A stretch of DNA of 32,481 bases from Eubacteriaceae bacterium (GTDB lineage Bacteria > Bacillota > Clostridia > Eubacteriales > Anaerofustaceae). The position numbers and the translations under genes are program-made. The notes under the pieces are model-generated. The model worked only from the letters and a program-made list of their open reading frames with translations, was not told the DNA's origin and searched no databases. The DNA lies in the NCBI GenBank assembly GCA_009782875.1, contig WRIE01000038.1, positions 1-32,481 on the forward strand, in the 5' to 3' direction. Shown here one piece after another: positions 8,836-15,838 of this stretch (its first letter is position 1; every line of letters starts with the position of its first letter).

Positions 8836-9159
8836 CTAAAGTTTTTTGACTAAATCAAGGCAGATCCACCCGCTTCCACTAATGAGTTTGCCCCACTTAG
8901 ACGATCCAGTGCCGGTTGACTCAGCTGCGATGGTGTAGATGCCTTTGTCGCTGATTTTCCCTACAATGGCACTGTCAGAGCCTGGTCCGCTATGGATGTC
9001 CATCGGGTTCGCAGTCACTCTGACCAGATAAGGATTAAAAACTGGCTCACCCTCCTGTGGAGGTGTTTGGGCGCCTTGGGGCGCTGATACTCGCAAGCCG
9101 GACGACATGCCGTCTTTGACAGCGGCGCGGAAGGAATCCATGCTTTCACCATGTTTTGG
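8836..9159 (-). CDS. Amidase exon 3: end of catalytic domain plus SH3b domain
   Basis: Exon 3 opens with codons for PKHGESMDSFRAAVK, which complete the DPGHWF motif at the end of exon 2. A short linker rich in Pro and Gln follows, then an SH3b domain of about 65 residues ending GWICLDLVKKL before the stop. Read alone, it looks like a 101-residue SH3 protein starting at ATG 9141, but that Met is internal to the conserved amidase segment and has no ribosome-binding site. Confidence 0.85.
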   Translation of the reverse strand, partial: PKHGESMDSFRAAVKDGMSSGLRVSAPQGAQTPPQEGEPVFNPYLVRVTANPMDIHSGPGSDSAIVGKISDKGIYTIAAESTGTGSSKWGKLISGSGWICLDLVKKL

Positions 9160-12100
9160 GTAGAGTAGGATAGTTTTATTTCATTTTTGCATTCAAACCC
9201 ACGCTATTGTTAGCTATAGCAGCGTTGTGCATTGCTTGGCAAATAGAAAATGAATGAAATGCGTATGCGATAAAACAAACCTCTCTCCGAACCGTGCGTA
9301 CGTCTCCCAACGTACACGGCTCTCCATTGCCGCTCGAACTAAAAGCTAACTCGGATGTGTTTTTGTACTGGCTGCTTGCTGGCGACAAGCAAGTTATTTG
9401 GGATGATATCACAACATTTCCGTGCTTTTTTACATTCTGAAATCCTGGCAAAGCGCAGCATTCTTGAAGTCTCTCCTTCTACTTGCACGATATGCCACCT
9501 GTCGCTCTTGCATCTATGGGATTTAATATACTTTGATGTGCTTGTTTTGTGTTTTGAAGCAAGAGTTTTCAAACAGCTGTACTCCATCAGATATGCAAAA
9601 TACCCAAGCTTCCGGTAGTTGCCAGCAAATCGATAATAACTGCACAACATGCATAACTGGGTGTTGTATATTTTCAGTATCTCATAATCAGGCTTGTATG
9701 CCAGATATGGGCGATGGCGGTAGCGTAGCTTTCCGTCTTTTCCCTGGGCAACAATGCCGTATGCAAAAGCATGCCGAAGGACAATGCTCTCAAGTGGAAT
9801 GCTAAGCTGTATGCTGGGCATATGCCCGCCAGTTTTTTTTACACTGATATCGTATCCTAAAAACTGTGTCTTCTCTGATGCGCGCTTTATTGATATCGCC
9901 CCATCAGATAGTTTGCAATTGAGGATCTCACTGCAAAATTGCCCAAGCATTGACACAACTTCCCCACACTTGCTTTTCGGTCCATCAATCCCGATTATTA
10001 AAGACTCTCCATAGCGGATATGCCTAATTGCGAATCTGTCTTTGCCCATTTCCAGGATGCGCTTGTCGAGCTCGTCAAGGCAAATATTTATGAGTATTGG
10101 GTACAAAATCCCGCCAAGGGCTGTTTGGCTGTATGTACGCCCCAGTGTAAAATCTTGTAGCGCGCCTGAGTTTACAAATTGCCTCACAAGAGCAATAAAT
10201 CTCGCATCTTTGATCTTTGCTGAAAGATTGCCCATTGGGTCATAATTACATCCTTGCAGATTGCATGTTATAAACCAGTTGCATGAACTAAAGTCTTTTT
10301 GGGCCGACAACAATGCGGAATGGCAGTCTCTGCCCAGTCTTCCCATATGGGACTGGTTTGAAAACAATGGGTCAAAAATAGATTCTAAAACCATACGCAA
10401 GCTTTCTTGCACAAGCGCCAGCCGCACATCAGGATGCCTGCTGTCCATACCCGGCAGCCATGTGTTTTTCAATAAAGCTGCAAATGAGCCGTCTTCCAAG
10501 CTTTCAGGCATGTCTATGGCACAACATGCAAAGTCTTCCCTGCTTATGTTTAGCCGCAAGTTTGCATAAGCCATTTCGTAGATATCAGTTCTCTTCAAGT
10601 ACCGGAAAATGCGTGTGAAAACTTCATCTTTATTTTTTTGCGAGTTGCTTTTAATCCTGCCCAAAACCGTTTTTGTCTGCTGCATTGAGGTTTTCCTCCG
10701 TATCAATTGCGATTTTGGCCGCAGCAACTGCTTCCCTTCGCCATGTAAGGGCCATTAACCCTCTCAAACTACTATGGAAGCTCCGTACCCATGCGGACGG
10801 ATCCGTTTAGGGCATCTCCAGTTAGCAATGCCGCTAGGCTATAGGGCTGCCGGATACGCTTTCGTTTCTTTATGTAGATGCGAAGATTGCTTGACAGCCA
10901 GAAATACTGGTTTCTGTATCCCTGTGTCTTCGCAGGGATAATGGTTCCCTCCAAGGCCAAGTTGGCTCTCGAAACTAGCGTTCAACAAATCTAGTTTTAT
11001 CCTCATGCCCTTTGCCAATTCCCTGCCATGCTATTGTCCCTTAATGCTTTCGCATTTCCGGTAAGGCAGGCTGGCTATGGCGCTGTCTTGCCATGCAGTG
11101 CCTACGCTGCTTTTGGCATTGCCCTATCTGGACGCACAAACCAGTGGCCAGGGTCAGCATGGTTGCTGGCAATGCCCCTTCTGGCGCCTTCATAGTGGCC
11201 AATGATGACACCGTCTTTCATTGGATCCAAGTTGAACATTTTGCATAGATAAACACATAGCTCAACAGATTCATTGAAAACGCTTCGAAAATAAGCTTTG
11301 TCAGCTAAACCATCTTCGCATATTTCAAAACTGACATGCGTGTCATTTGCAGAGCCTTTGGAGCCTGAAGCGCTGTGCCAACCGCGATGGTTCCAAGGCA
11401 GTGTTTGATAGGTCGCTATCGCCCCATTGTCCAACTTGCCAATAAAGGCGTGAACACAAGCATTTGGGGCGGAAGCTTGGTTCCAGTCGTTCTTGTTAAG
11501 ATTCTTGCCAAGCAAGCCATCGTCAGGATTGACGTATCGCTTCAAGGTTGGGTTATTCGCGCCGAGTAGGAAAAGCGTGATGCGCTAGACCTCTCGCCAA
11601 ACCGTGCATACACCTCTCGATGTACACGGCTTTCCATTATCGCTCTTAACTTCTTTGCCGTTAAAATTGCCTAAAGCGGGGTTTTCCCCAGTGTAAAATC
11701 CGGCAAAACGCGCGATAACTGCTCCCCTTCGCCACGCAAGGGCCATTAACCCTCTCAAACTACTATGGGAGCTCCGTGCCCATGCGGATATACATCCGTT
11801 TAGGGCATCCCCAGTTAGCATAAACAATTGGCTTACAGGCTGCCGGATATGCTTTCGTTTCGTTGATACCGTCAAACCGGCTCGCTATATGGGCTTATGG
11901 CAACCTGCAAGCCACAGGCGCAATGCTTGCAGTGCCCATATACAAAGCATCTCTTTTTTCGACACTTTGTCCGCACACAACGGAAGCTTGAAACTCGCAA
12001 TAACAAACCCAGTTCTATCCTCGTGCCTGTTTATCCGATCCCTGCCATGCTATGTTCCCGTGCCGGCTTTCGCTTTTCGGTGAGGCAGGCGGATTCCCGT

Positions 12101-12250
12101 GTCGCCTTGCGGGGCAGATGCCAAATCTGCCTTTGCCTATGCCCTATCTGGGCGCAAGCCTGTGCTGTGCACCATAATGCCTTTTACAGCAATATTGCGT
12201 CCAGCCTTGTAGCAGGCATTGTTGACAAGAATTTGCTTATGAAGATTCAA
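8836..12250 (-). CDS. N-acetylmuramoyl-L-alanine amidase (endolysin type), split into three exons by two group II introns
   Basis: Joining exon 1 (12250-12158), exon 2 (11560-11138) and exon 3 (9159-8836) gives one 840-nt frame (93+423+324, all whole codons) for 279 residues. The enzyme cuts the MurNAc-L-Ala bond of peptidoglycan. The Amidase_2/PGRP fold has probable zinc ligands H28 (VHSTG), H153 (IIGHYEG) and D167 (HADPG), matching the His-His-Asp set of AmpD-type enzymes. The C-terminal part (about 211-279) is an SH3b wall-binding domain (VRVTANPMDIHSGPG). There is no signal peptide, as in phage endolysins. Both introns sit directly after conserved catalytic motifs (HSTG and DPGHWF), and both junctions rebuild the motif expected in this family. 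No holin, tail or other phage genes are nearby. Expression must require splicing of both introns. Confidence 0.85.
9289..9322 (-). ncRNA. Group II intron 1 domain V
   Basis: The 34-nt hairpin begins GAGCCGTGTACG and ends GTACGCACGGTTC. It contains the AGC-type catalytic triad region and the two-base bulge layout typical of domain V. It is the most conserved part of the ribozyme and looks unaltered. Confidence 0.85.
9339..10685 (-). CDS. Group II intron maturase with inactivated reverse-transcriptase motifs
   Basis: The 448-residue protein begins at ATG 10685, behind GGAGG at 10699-10695; the longer reading from 10727 lacks this site. The N-terminus (MQQTKTVLGRI) and the fingers/palm order match LtrA-like proteins. 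The maturase X domain (about 300-390) is well preserved, including NTQLCMLCSYYRFAGNY and CLKTLASKHKTSTSKY. The reverse-transcriptase core is altered at every key place: YADD is YGES (225-228), the motif A segment that should read like GDIKGCFDNI is CNLQGCNYDP (141-150), the Asp being Asn142, and the PQGG-type motif reads TALGG. Residues 391-448 show no Cys/His HNH endonuclease pattern. Inference: it can no longer copy RNA or retrohome alone but may still fold and splice intron 1, and perhaps the ORF-less intron 2. Confidence 0.88.
   Translation of the reverse strand: MQQTKTVLGRIKSNSQKNKDEVFTRIFRYLKRTDIYEMAYANLRLNISREDFACCAIDMPESLEDGSFAALLKNTWLPGMDSRHPDVRLALVQESLRMVLESIFDPLFSNQSHMGRLGRDCHSALLSAQKDFSSCNWFITCNLQGCNYDPMGNLSAKIKDARFIALVRQFVNSGALQDFTLGRTYSQTALGGILYPILINICLDELDKRILEMGKDRFAIRHIRYGESLIIGIDGPKSKCGEVVSMLGQFCSEILNCKLSDGAISIKRASEKTQFLGYDISVKKTGGHMPSIQLSIPLESIVLRHAFAYGIVAQGKDGKLRYRHRPYLAYKPDYEILKIYNTQLCMLCSYYRFAGNYRKLGYFAYLMEYSCLKTLASKHKTSTSKYIKSHRCKSDRWHIVQVEGETSRMLRFARISECKKARKCCDIIPNNLLVASKQPVQKHIRVSF
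11138..11560 (-). CDS. Amidase exon 2: main catalytic domain
   Basis: Exon 2 encodes residues 32-172, from ANNPTLKRYVNPDDG to HADPGHWF. It holds two of the three probable zinc ligands (H153, D167) and the GWHS segment typical of PGRP-type amidases. Read alone it appears to begin at TTG 11545 and to end at a stop 32 nt inside intron 1, but neither is used if the introns are spliced. The frame is open through the 5' edge into the intron 2 junction. Confidence 0.9.
11561..12157 (-). mobile_element. ORF-less group II intron 2 (597 nt)
   Basis: This is a shorter relative of intron 1. It shares the 5' region (CCAGATAGGGC), the AACTGGGGATGCCCTAAACGG block near 11815 and the TAGTTTGAGAGGGTTAATGG block near 11760, but domain IV is only about 70 nt and holds no gene. 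EBS1 is GCCTGTG (11919-11913), a perfect match to the last seven bases of exon 1 (CACAGGC); this fixes the 5' splice site at 12158/12157. Domain V is at 11632-11599 and the bulged A is at 11567, again seventh from the end. Two boundary bases differ: the intron starts TTGCG rather than GTGCG and ends GC rather than AC. It must rely on a maturase supplied in trans, most simply that of intron 1. Confidence 0.85.
11599..11632 (-). ncRNA. Group II intron 2 domain V
   Basis: The hairpin begins AAGCCGTGTACAT and ends GTATGCACGGTTT, 34 nt long. Compared with intron 1, the terminal G-C pair has become A-U, and stem pairs have changed together (ACG/CGT to ACA/TGT). Such paired changes argue that the fold is still under selection. 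Confidence 0.8.
12158..12250 (-). CDS. Amidase exon 1: N-terminus up to the first zinc ligand
   Basis: Exon 1 has 31 codons starting with TTG at 12250. It ends GIMVHSTG, the conserved motif with the first zinc-binding His (H28). The start is chosen because AAGGAGG lies 7 nt upstream and the encoded segment NNACYKAGRNIAVKGIM is what the family shows at its N-terminus. It is too short to be called without recognising the intron. Confidence 0.8.
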
Positions 12251-12257
12251 ACTTTTT

Positions 12258-12264
12258 CCTCCTT
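12258..12264 (-). promoter_or_regulatory. Ribosome-binding site of the amidase gene
   Basis: A perfect AAGGAGG lies 7 nt before the TTG start codon of exon 1. It decides the start of the split gene. Confidence 0.75.
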
Positions 12265-12267
12265 GCG

Positions 12268-12366
12268 CTAAAGGCATAGATAGAGTTCAAATCTTGGCGG
12301 GTCCTTGTTCTCCCTAAATGTTTTGAAATATGCTTTGATAATCCTGTTTATGTGATGCAGGATCAT
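12268..12366 (-). CDS. Possible 32-residue peptide upstream of the amidase
   Basis: A frame from ATG 12366 (MILHHINRIIKAYF) to TAG 12270-12268 ends just before the amidase ribosome-binding site, so the two could be translationally linked. It is rich in basic and aromatic residues. I do not recognise it and no clear ribosome-binding site precedes it. It does not look like a holin, since it lacks two membrane helices. The 190 bp beyond it (12367-12555) hold only short broken frames. Confidence 0.3.
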   Translation of the reverse strand: MILHHINRIIKAYFKTFRENKDPPRFELYLCL

Positions 12367-12555
12367 AATACTATATGGGTTAAGTGCTAGGCCTGACACT
12401 GGAAGCAGAGCAAAATACATGCACGGGAGCCGTTTGGAGCCTTTATGCCCCTGTAGCCAAATAGCAGAATTTGTTGAAGGCCAATCGAGCTGCTTGGCAG
12501 CCCGTCATGATAAGGTTTTCCACCGGCTCGCTTTTATGCAAGTGGTTTTAGCCCT

Positions 12556-13185
12556 TTAGTTTTGGCTTTCGATTTCTACTGATTTTTCAATAACTGGGAT
12601 TCCGGCTAAGACTAGAGGGGTTGCGATCAGGCATTCATAAACCATTTTGATCACAAAAGTAGAGGCTATCATTTCAATAATGTCTTTCATTGGCAGAGTA
12701 AATGCCCATGCAAGCAGAGCGAATGCTATAGTATCTAATATTGCGCCAAGCGCGGTGCTCCCAATCGTGCGCAATGCCAGCCATTTTTCACCCGTCAAGC
12801 TCCTGATCCAGTCCATCGAGGCTGCATTTAATAACGATCCTGCTATGTAGGCGGCAAAGGACGCGAAAATGATGCGCAAGCTATATGAGAAGAGGAGATC
12901 ATAACTGGCTGAAAGCTCGCTTCAGGCATCAAAGGGGGTAAAAGTAGTAGCAGCCCAGGCAAAAATGCAAAATGCCAAATTTGAGAAAAAAACCCACATT
13001 ATCTTCTTTGCGGCTTTGAAACCGAATAATTCTGCAACAATATCCCCAATCATAAAAGTGCATGGGTCTGTAATGTGCCAGCGTCCATAACAATAGGTCC
13101 AATTATTATTGTTTTGGTCGCTATTACGTTCGCGATAATATAGAAGTGCGATACATATCCCAAAAACTCAATTTGAGGGATCTTG
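12556..13185 (-). pseudogene. Broken queuosine-precursor transporter gene (YhhQ/VUT family)
   Basis: The minus strand encodes pieces of a DUF165/VUT membrane transporter, the family that imports queuosine precursors. The 5' piece (IIGPIVMDAG) runs into a TGA at 13052-13050. The next piece, in another frame (FMIGDIVAELFGFKAAKKIMW), covers the conserved central motif and stops at TGA 12924-12922. The C-terminal piece (RIIFASFAAYIAGS, LRTIGSTALGAILDTIAF) continues in that frame to 12556. No ATG or ribosome-binding site is left at the 5' end. One frameshift plus one in-frame stop make this a pseudogene. The C-terminal 107 codons have an ATG at 12879 but are not a whole transporter. Confidence 0.7.
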
Positions 13186-14000
13186 GTCTTTGTTTTTTAA
13201 AGCTGCTGCCCGGTTTTATTTGCTGGAGGTTGATTAGGCAACTAAAAAATCATACTAAATGATGAAATTTTTATATGTTGTTCATTACACTAATTATTTA
13301 GGTGTATTAAGAGCAGGTAATTGATATCAAAAGTTACACAAGGTATCGACATTCGGTAAAAGTGAATAGAAAAGTATCTTTTTTCATTTTTAGTTGCATT
13401 TGTTATTGTTTGTGTAATAATATATTTTTTGAAAAAGTGATATTGCAACTAATTAATGGTGTTGCTAGATTAAAAACACCCAATTTTATTTTAAGAAAGG
13501 TGTTTGTTGGAAATTATCGAATGAAGATTAACGATATTCCCCGAAAATGATACAAAAAAAACGATTTGAAAAGATTATCTTTTTATAAAATCGGGTAAAG
13601 TTTTCAAAGATTATTTTTGTGTGAGAAATAGGCGAAAAAACAATAAAAACAAGATATAATAGTAGTTGACAACTATGAGCTGATTGAGTCCAATATTCTA
13701 GCATATCAATTTGATTTGTATCATTTATATGTGAATGGATTATGTGATCGTTTTTATCCTTTTTAAGTAATTGTCGAACGAATATCAATGTTAAAACGGG
13801 TATCAGTATATTTTTGTCACAAAGATCCATGTTACTATGCTTTATCTTAAAGTGGCAATAATTCAGTATAAGCAAAGGTTAACACCACTTGCAGTCAAGT
13901 ATTATCAAGTACTCGTTTACTGTAGATTGATAAAACGATTACAAAAAAGAGTTTGGTTGATTTTAATGCTCATATTTCGATAAATCGGTACATTTCAGGG
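13186..14000. other. AT-rich stretch without a convincing gene
   Basis: The 800 bp are markedly richer in A and T than the regions on either side. Frames of 62 (plus, 13362) and 115 codons (minus, 13875) exist but lack ribosome-binding sites and have compositions expected of random AT-rich DNA. The stretch probably includes the promoter of the small gene at 14008. The composition suggests a separate origin from the flanking genes. Confidence 0.45.
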
Positions 14001-14007
14001 GAGATTA

Positions 14008-14232
14008 ATGAAAAAAATCACGTCACGAATCAACATTGAGACAGCTACCCTTCGAGCAAAGTTTATTACTGAACATGCGCCAGGCAGCTACACTGGAAAA
14101 GTCTCCACTGACTCTACAGTAATGCTCACTATCCATCCCAATGGCGATATGACAATAGTGCGGGATAATAACCCAGACAAAATTACTTATGGAAAGAACG
14201 GTCTGGTCAAGTATGTGGAGACAGTGAAGTAG
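14008..14232 (+). CDS. Small hypothetical protein, 74 aa
   Basis: The ATG at 14008 follows GGGGAGATTA, a good ribosome-binding site, and the frame ends shortly before a strong terminator. The sequence alternates polar and hydrophobic residues (VMLTIHPNGDMTIVRD), suggesting a small beta-rich cytoplasmic protein. It has no signal peptide or membrane segment. I do not recognise the family. Good initiation and termination signals support a real gene despite its size. Confidence 0.6.
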   Translation: MKKITSRINIETATLRAKFITEHAPGSYTGKVSTDSTVMLTIHPNGDMTIVRDNNPDKITYGKNGLVKYVETVK

Positions 14233-14298
14233 CGCCTCGTTTCATTAGATGCCCACTGCGGGCTTGTTGCGCCATAAAACTGCAATGCGCTAAAACAT

Positions 14299-14345
14299 AA
14301 TAATAGCAGCCATACAACAGCTTTTGCTGTGTGGCTGCTATTATT
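14299..14345. terminator. Long bidirectional terminator hairpin
   Basis: AATAATAGCAGCC (14299-14311) pairs with GGCTGCTATTATT (14333-14345), and ACAGC/GCTGT pairs inside around a TTTT loop. It lies between the convergent small gene (plus) and the DUF1638 gene (minus) and can serve both. Confidence 0.75.
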
Positions 14346-14383
14346 CCTTAAAAACGAATTCCTTTGCCAACCTTCTCTTGAAA

Positions 14384-15067
14384 CTAGACTTTGCTGGTAG
14401 ACTTGTTGAAAAAGTCTTCAAAAGTGATCTCTTCCCCTTTGGGGAGGAGTGTGATCAACCTGTGGGGACGCCCTTCGATCAAAGCGCGGTAAGCTTCAAT
14501 TGTTGCTGGTTCAAATCTCAGGTCAGTTCCAGAGCGCTCAGCAGCTTCCTGTGCCAATCCAATGTACTTGGGATCAACTTCCTCTTCAGTTTCTGTTTGC
14601 ATGTATACCGTATTCTGGTAGTTCTTGTACATTGACCTGATGAGCCGCTTGGCCCTCTCTTCGCCATATTTTTCAATCATACGATCGTAATTGGAAGAGG
14701 AGTTGTCGTCAATTTTTGACTCGATCCAGCTTCTATTTGTGAACATGGAACTCCTTCTCAACTCTTTTATGTCTGGGTGCTCACACAATAAAACATTAAT
14801 ACAGTCGTCTGTTTGAAGATACAACAGGTCACAATGGGTTGCCCTAATGCCAAGCAACGCGTTTCCGCAAAGAGAATAGCTCAACAAAACTTGGTCATAG
14901 CCCTCCAATGAGTCAATTGTCTCTTGCAGCTTTTCTCTAAGCTTGTTTGGGGAGGCGTGTAAACCTGGCTCAAGCCACGTCACATCGGCATAAATTTCAG
15001 CTTCTTCGTAAATCGGCTGAAGGTCCGGTCGCAGTAAACCACAGTTAATAAATGCCTTTTTCATCAT
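14384..15067 (-). CDS. DUF1638 domain-containing protein
   Basis: From ATG 15067 the protein has 227 residues. Its first 150 fit DUF1638: a short strand with Cys near the start (FINCGLL), DVTWLEPGLHASPNKLREKLQ, then SYSLCGNALLGI and TDDCINVLLCEH, with conserved Cys residues at each place. Members occur in anaerobes, often near corrinoid or methylamine methyltransferases, and the Cys pattern has suggested metal or cofactor binding, but no activity is established as far as I know. The frame stays open upstream to 15370, but that part reads like non-coding DNA, and GAAGGA lies directly before the ATGATG pair. Neighbouring genes give no hint of function. Confidence 0.72.
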   Translation of the reverse strand: MMKKAFINCGLLRPDLQPIYEEAEIYADVTWLEPGLHASPNKLREKLQETIDSLEGYDQVLLSYSLCGNALLGIRATHCDLLYLQTDDCINVLLCEHPDIKELRRSSMFTNRSWIESKIDDNSSSNYDRMIEKYGEERAKRLIRSMYKNYQNTVYMQTETEEEVDPKYIGLAQEAAERSGTDLRFEPATIEAYRALIEGRPHRLITLLPKGEEITFEDFFNKSTSKV

Positions 15068-15087
15068 TCCTTCGCGAGGATACCTCT

Positions 15088-15198
15088 TCAAGCGGCGGCA
15101 ATGGCCGCTACCTGGTCGGGGTAAATCGCGATTACCTCTTTTCCAGTTTTTTTTAAAGTGAAAGCAGGAGTGGTTGCCCCATCTCGCGCTGCGCGCAT
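15088..15198 (-). CDS. Possible gene fragment upstream of the DUF1638 gene
   Basis: A 36-codon frame (MRAARDGATTPAFTLKK, ending PDQVAAIAAA) stops 20 bp before the DUF1638 start. Its residue composition is protein-like, but there is no ribosome-binding site, and the frame is closed upstream of 15260. It could be the 3' end of a decayed gene or chance. Confidence 0.2.
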   Translation of the reverse strand: MRAARDGATTPAFTLKKTGKEVIAIYPDQVAAIAAA

Positions 15199-15529
15199 GG
15201 AGCTTGTGAAATTTGCATACAAACCCGCAGTGCGCCGGGCACGTTGCCCTTCGCAAATGGTTACCTAAGCCGATGAGCGAAGGATTTGGGCATTCGCCTT
15301 CATATTCTTGGGTAACATAGCCAATCAGGGCATAGGATAGCCAATCAGTCATGTGTCTTAATTTCACCACAGCCCACGCCTAAAGCCTCTTAAGAGGATA
15401 AGAGAGGATAAGCAGCGGGTTATTGGCTTCCTTTTCGAATCTGGAATAAACATCCCTATTATTGTATAATACTAACAATTTGCATTATATTTCATTACAC
15501 CTTTTTTTGCAATACACATTGGCTAGAGT

Positions 15530-15570
15530 GCGCTAAAACAGCTTGACCAAGTGTATTTTAGCGCTATAAT
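15530..15570 (+). promoter_or_regulatory. Probable folC promoter with operator-like repeats
   Basis: TTGACC (15543-15548) and TATAAT (15565-15570) are separated by 16 bp. A 9-bp inverted repeat GCGCTAAAA (15530-15538)/TTTTAGCGC (15556-15564) straddles the -35 box, and another GCGCTATA follows at 15575. Three copies of GCGCTA(A/T)A over a promoter suggest a repressor or activator site. The regulator is unknown. Confidence 0.6.
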
Positions 15571-15778
15571 TAGGGCGCTATAGCTTTTTGTCGAGTATAG
15601 CAACCTTGAGAAAATTGCAATTGCCTGTTAAAGGTGTTGGTTTTTAATCAAAACTGTTGCCAATATCCCCATTGATTTGGCCAAGATCCCATCACCTTTG
15701 AATTATACAGCCACATATATGGAATTCGACGCTAGTAGGCGGCGTTAGCTATGAAAATAAGCCTGCAAATTACAAAAT
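15571..15778 (+). other. Long untranslated leader of folC
   Basis: If transcription starts near 15577, the leader is about 260 nt. AAAGGTG near 15634 can pair with CACCTTT near 15694, closing a region with a GTTTT/AAAAC hairpin. It does not match the tetrahydrofolate riboswitch consensus as I know it. The upstream part of the intergenic region (15371-15529) shows nothing I can name. Confidence 0.35.
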
Positions 15779-15838
15779 AAGGAGGGGCGCATCCCCCACT
15801 CTAGCAAATGTGGGTGTCTTGAGCGCCATAATTTGATG
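15779..15838 (+). promoter_or_regulatory. Shine-Dalgarno sequence separated from the folC start by a nested hairpin
   Basis: AAGGAGG (15779-15785) is followed at once by an outer stem GGCGC (15786-15790)/GCGCC (15823-15827) enclosing CCCAC (15795-15799)/GTGGG (15810-15814). After the stem come 8 nt (ATAATTTG) and the ATG (15836). The linear distance from Shine-Dalgarno to ATG is 50 nt, but with the hairpin folded it is 8 nt. The same layout precedes the gene at 30511. Confidence 0.6.

Larger units (their letters stand above)
9160..11137 (-). mobile_element. Group II intron 1 with its own maturase gene (1978 nt)
   Basis: The 5' end at 11137 reads GTGCGTCCAGATAGGG, the classic group II start. 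The 3' end reads CCTACTCTAC (9169-9160). Domain V is at 9322-9289, and the domain VI bulged A (9166) is the seventh base from the end. EBS1 is AAACCAG at 10913-10907 and is perfectly complementary to the last seven bases of exon 2 (CTGGTTT). A probable EBS2 (TGGCC) lies upstream. The maturase gene is in domain IV. Domain VI is unusually long, about 128 nt from domain V to the 3' end. The ribozyme core therefore looks intact, although the protein lacks reverse-transcriptase catalytic residues. Confidence 0.88.

Noticed and set aside
9176-9451. 91-codon frame overlapping the 3' part of intron 1
   Set aside because: It runs across domains V and VI of the ribozyme and has no ribosome-binding site.
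11585-11875. 96-codon frame within intron 2
   Set aside because: It covers intron domains and is homologous at the RNA level to non-coding parts of intron 1.
12280-12300. GAGTTCAAATCTTG resembling a T arm
   Set aside because: No cloverleaf fits, and the minus strand here is the amidase upstream region.
13528-13875. 115-codon minus-strand frame in AT-rich DNA
   Set aside because: It has no ribosome-binding site, and its Ile/Phe/Lys-rich composition is expected from AT-rich non-coding DNA.
14505-14530. tRNA T-arm-like GGTTCAAATC
   Set aside because: It lies inside the DUF1638 coding sequence and no acceptor, D or anticodon arms can be placed around it.
15321-15352. Direct repeat ATAGCCAATCAG, two copies
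   Set aside because: Only two short copies are present, without flanking structure; this is probably incidental.
14384-15370. Long 328-codon reading of the DUF1638 frame
   Set aside because: The first 100 residues have no family match and unusual composition; homology begins at MKKAFINCGLL, and GAAGGA lies directly before that ATG pair.
15633-15700. Tetrahydrofolate riboswitch before folC
   Set aside because: A long-range AAAGGTG/CACCTTT pairing exists, but the conserved core of the known riboswitch is not recognisable.
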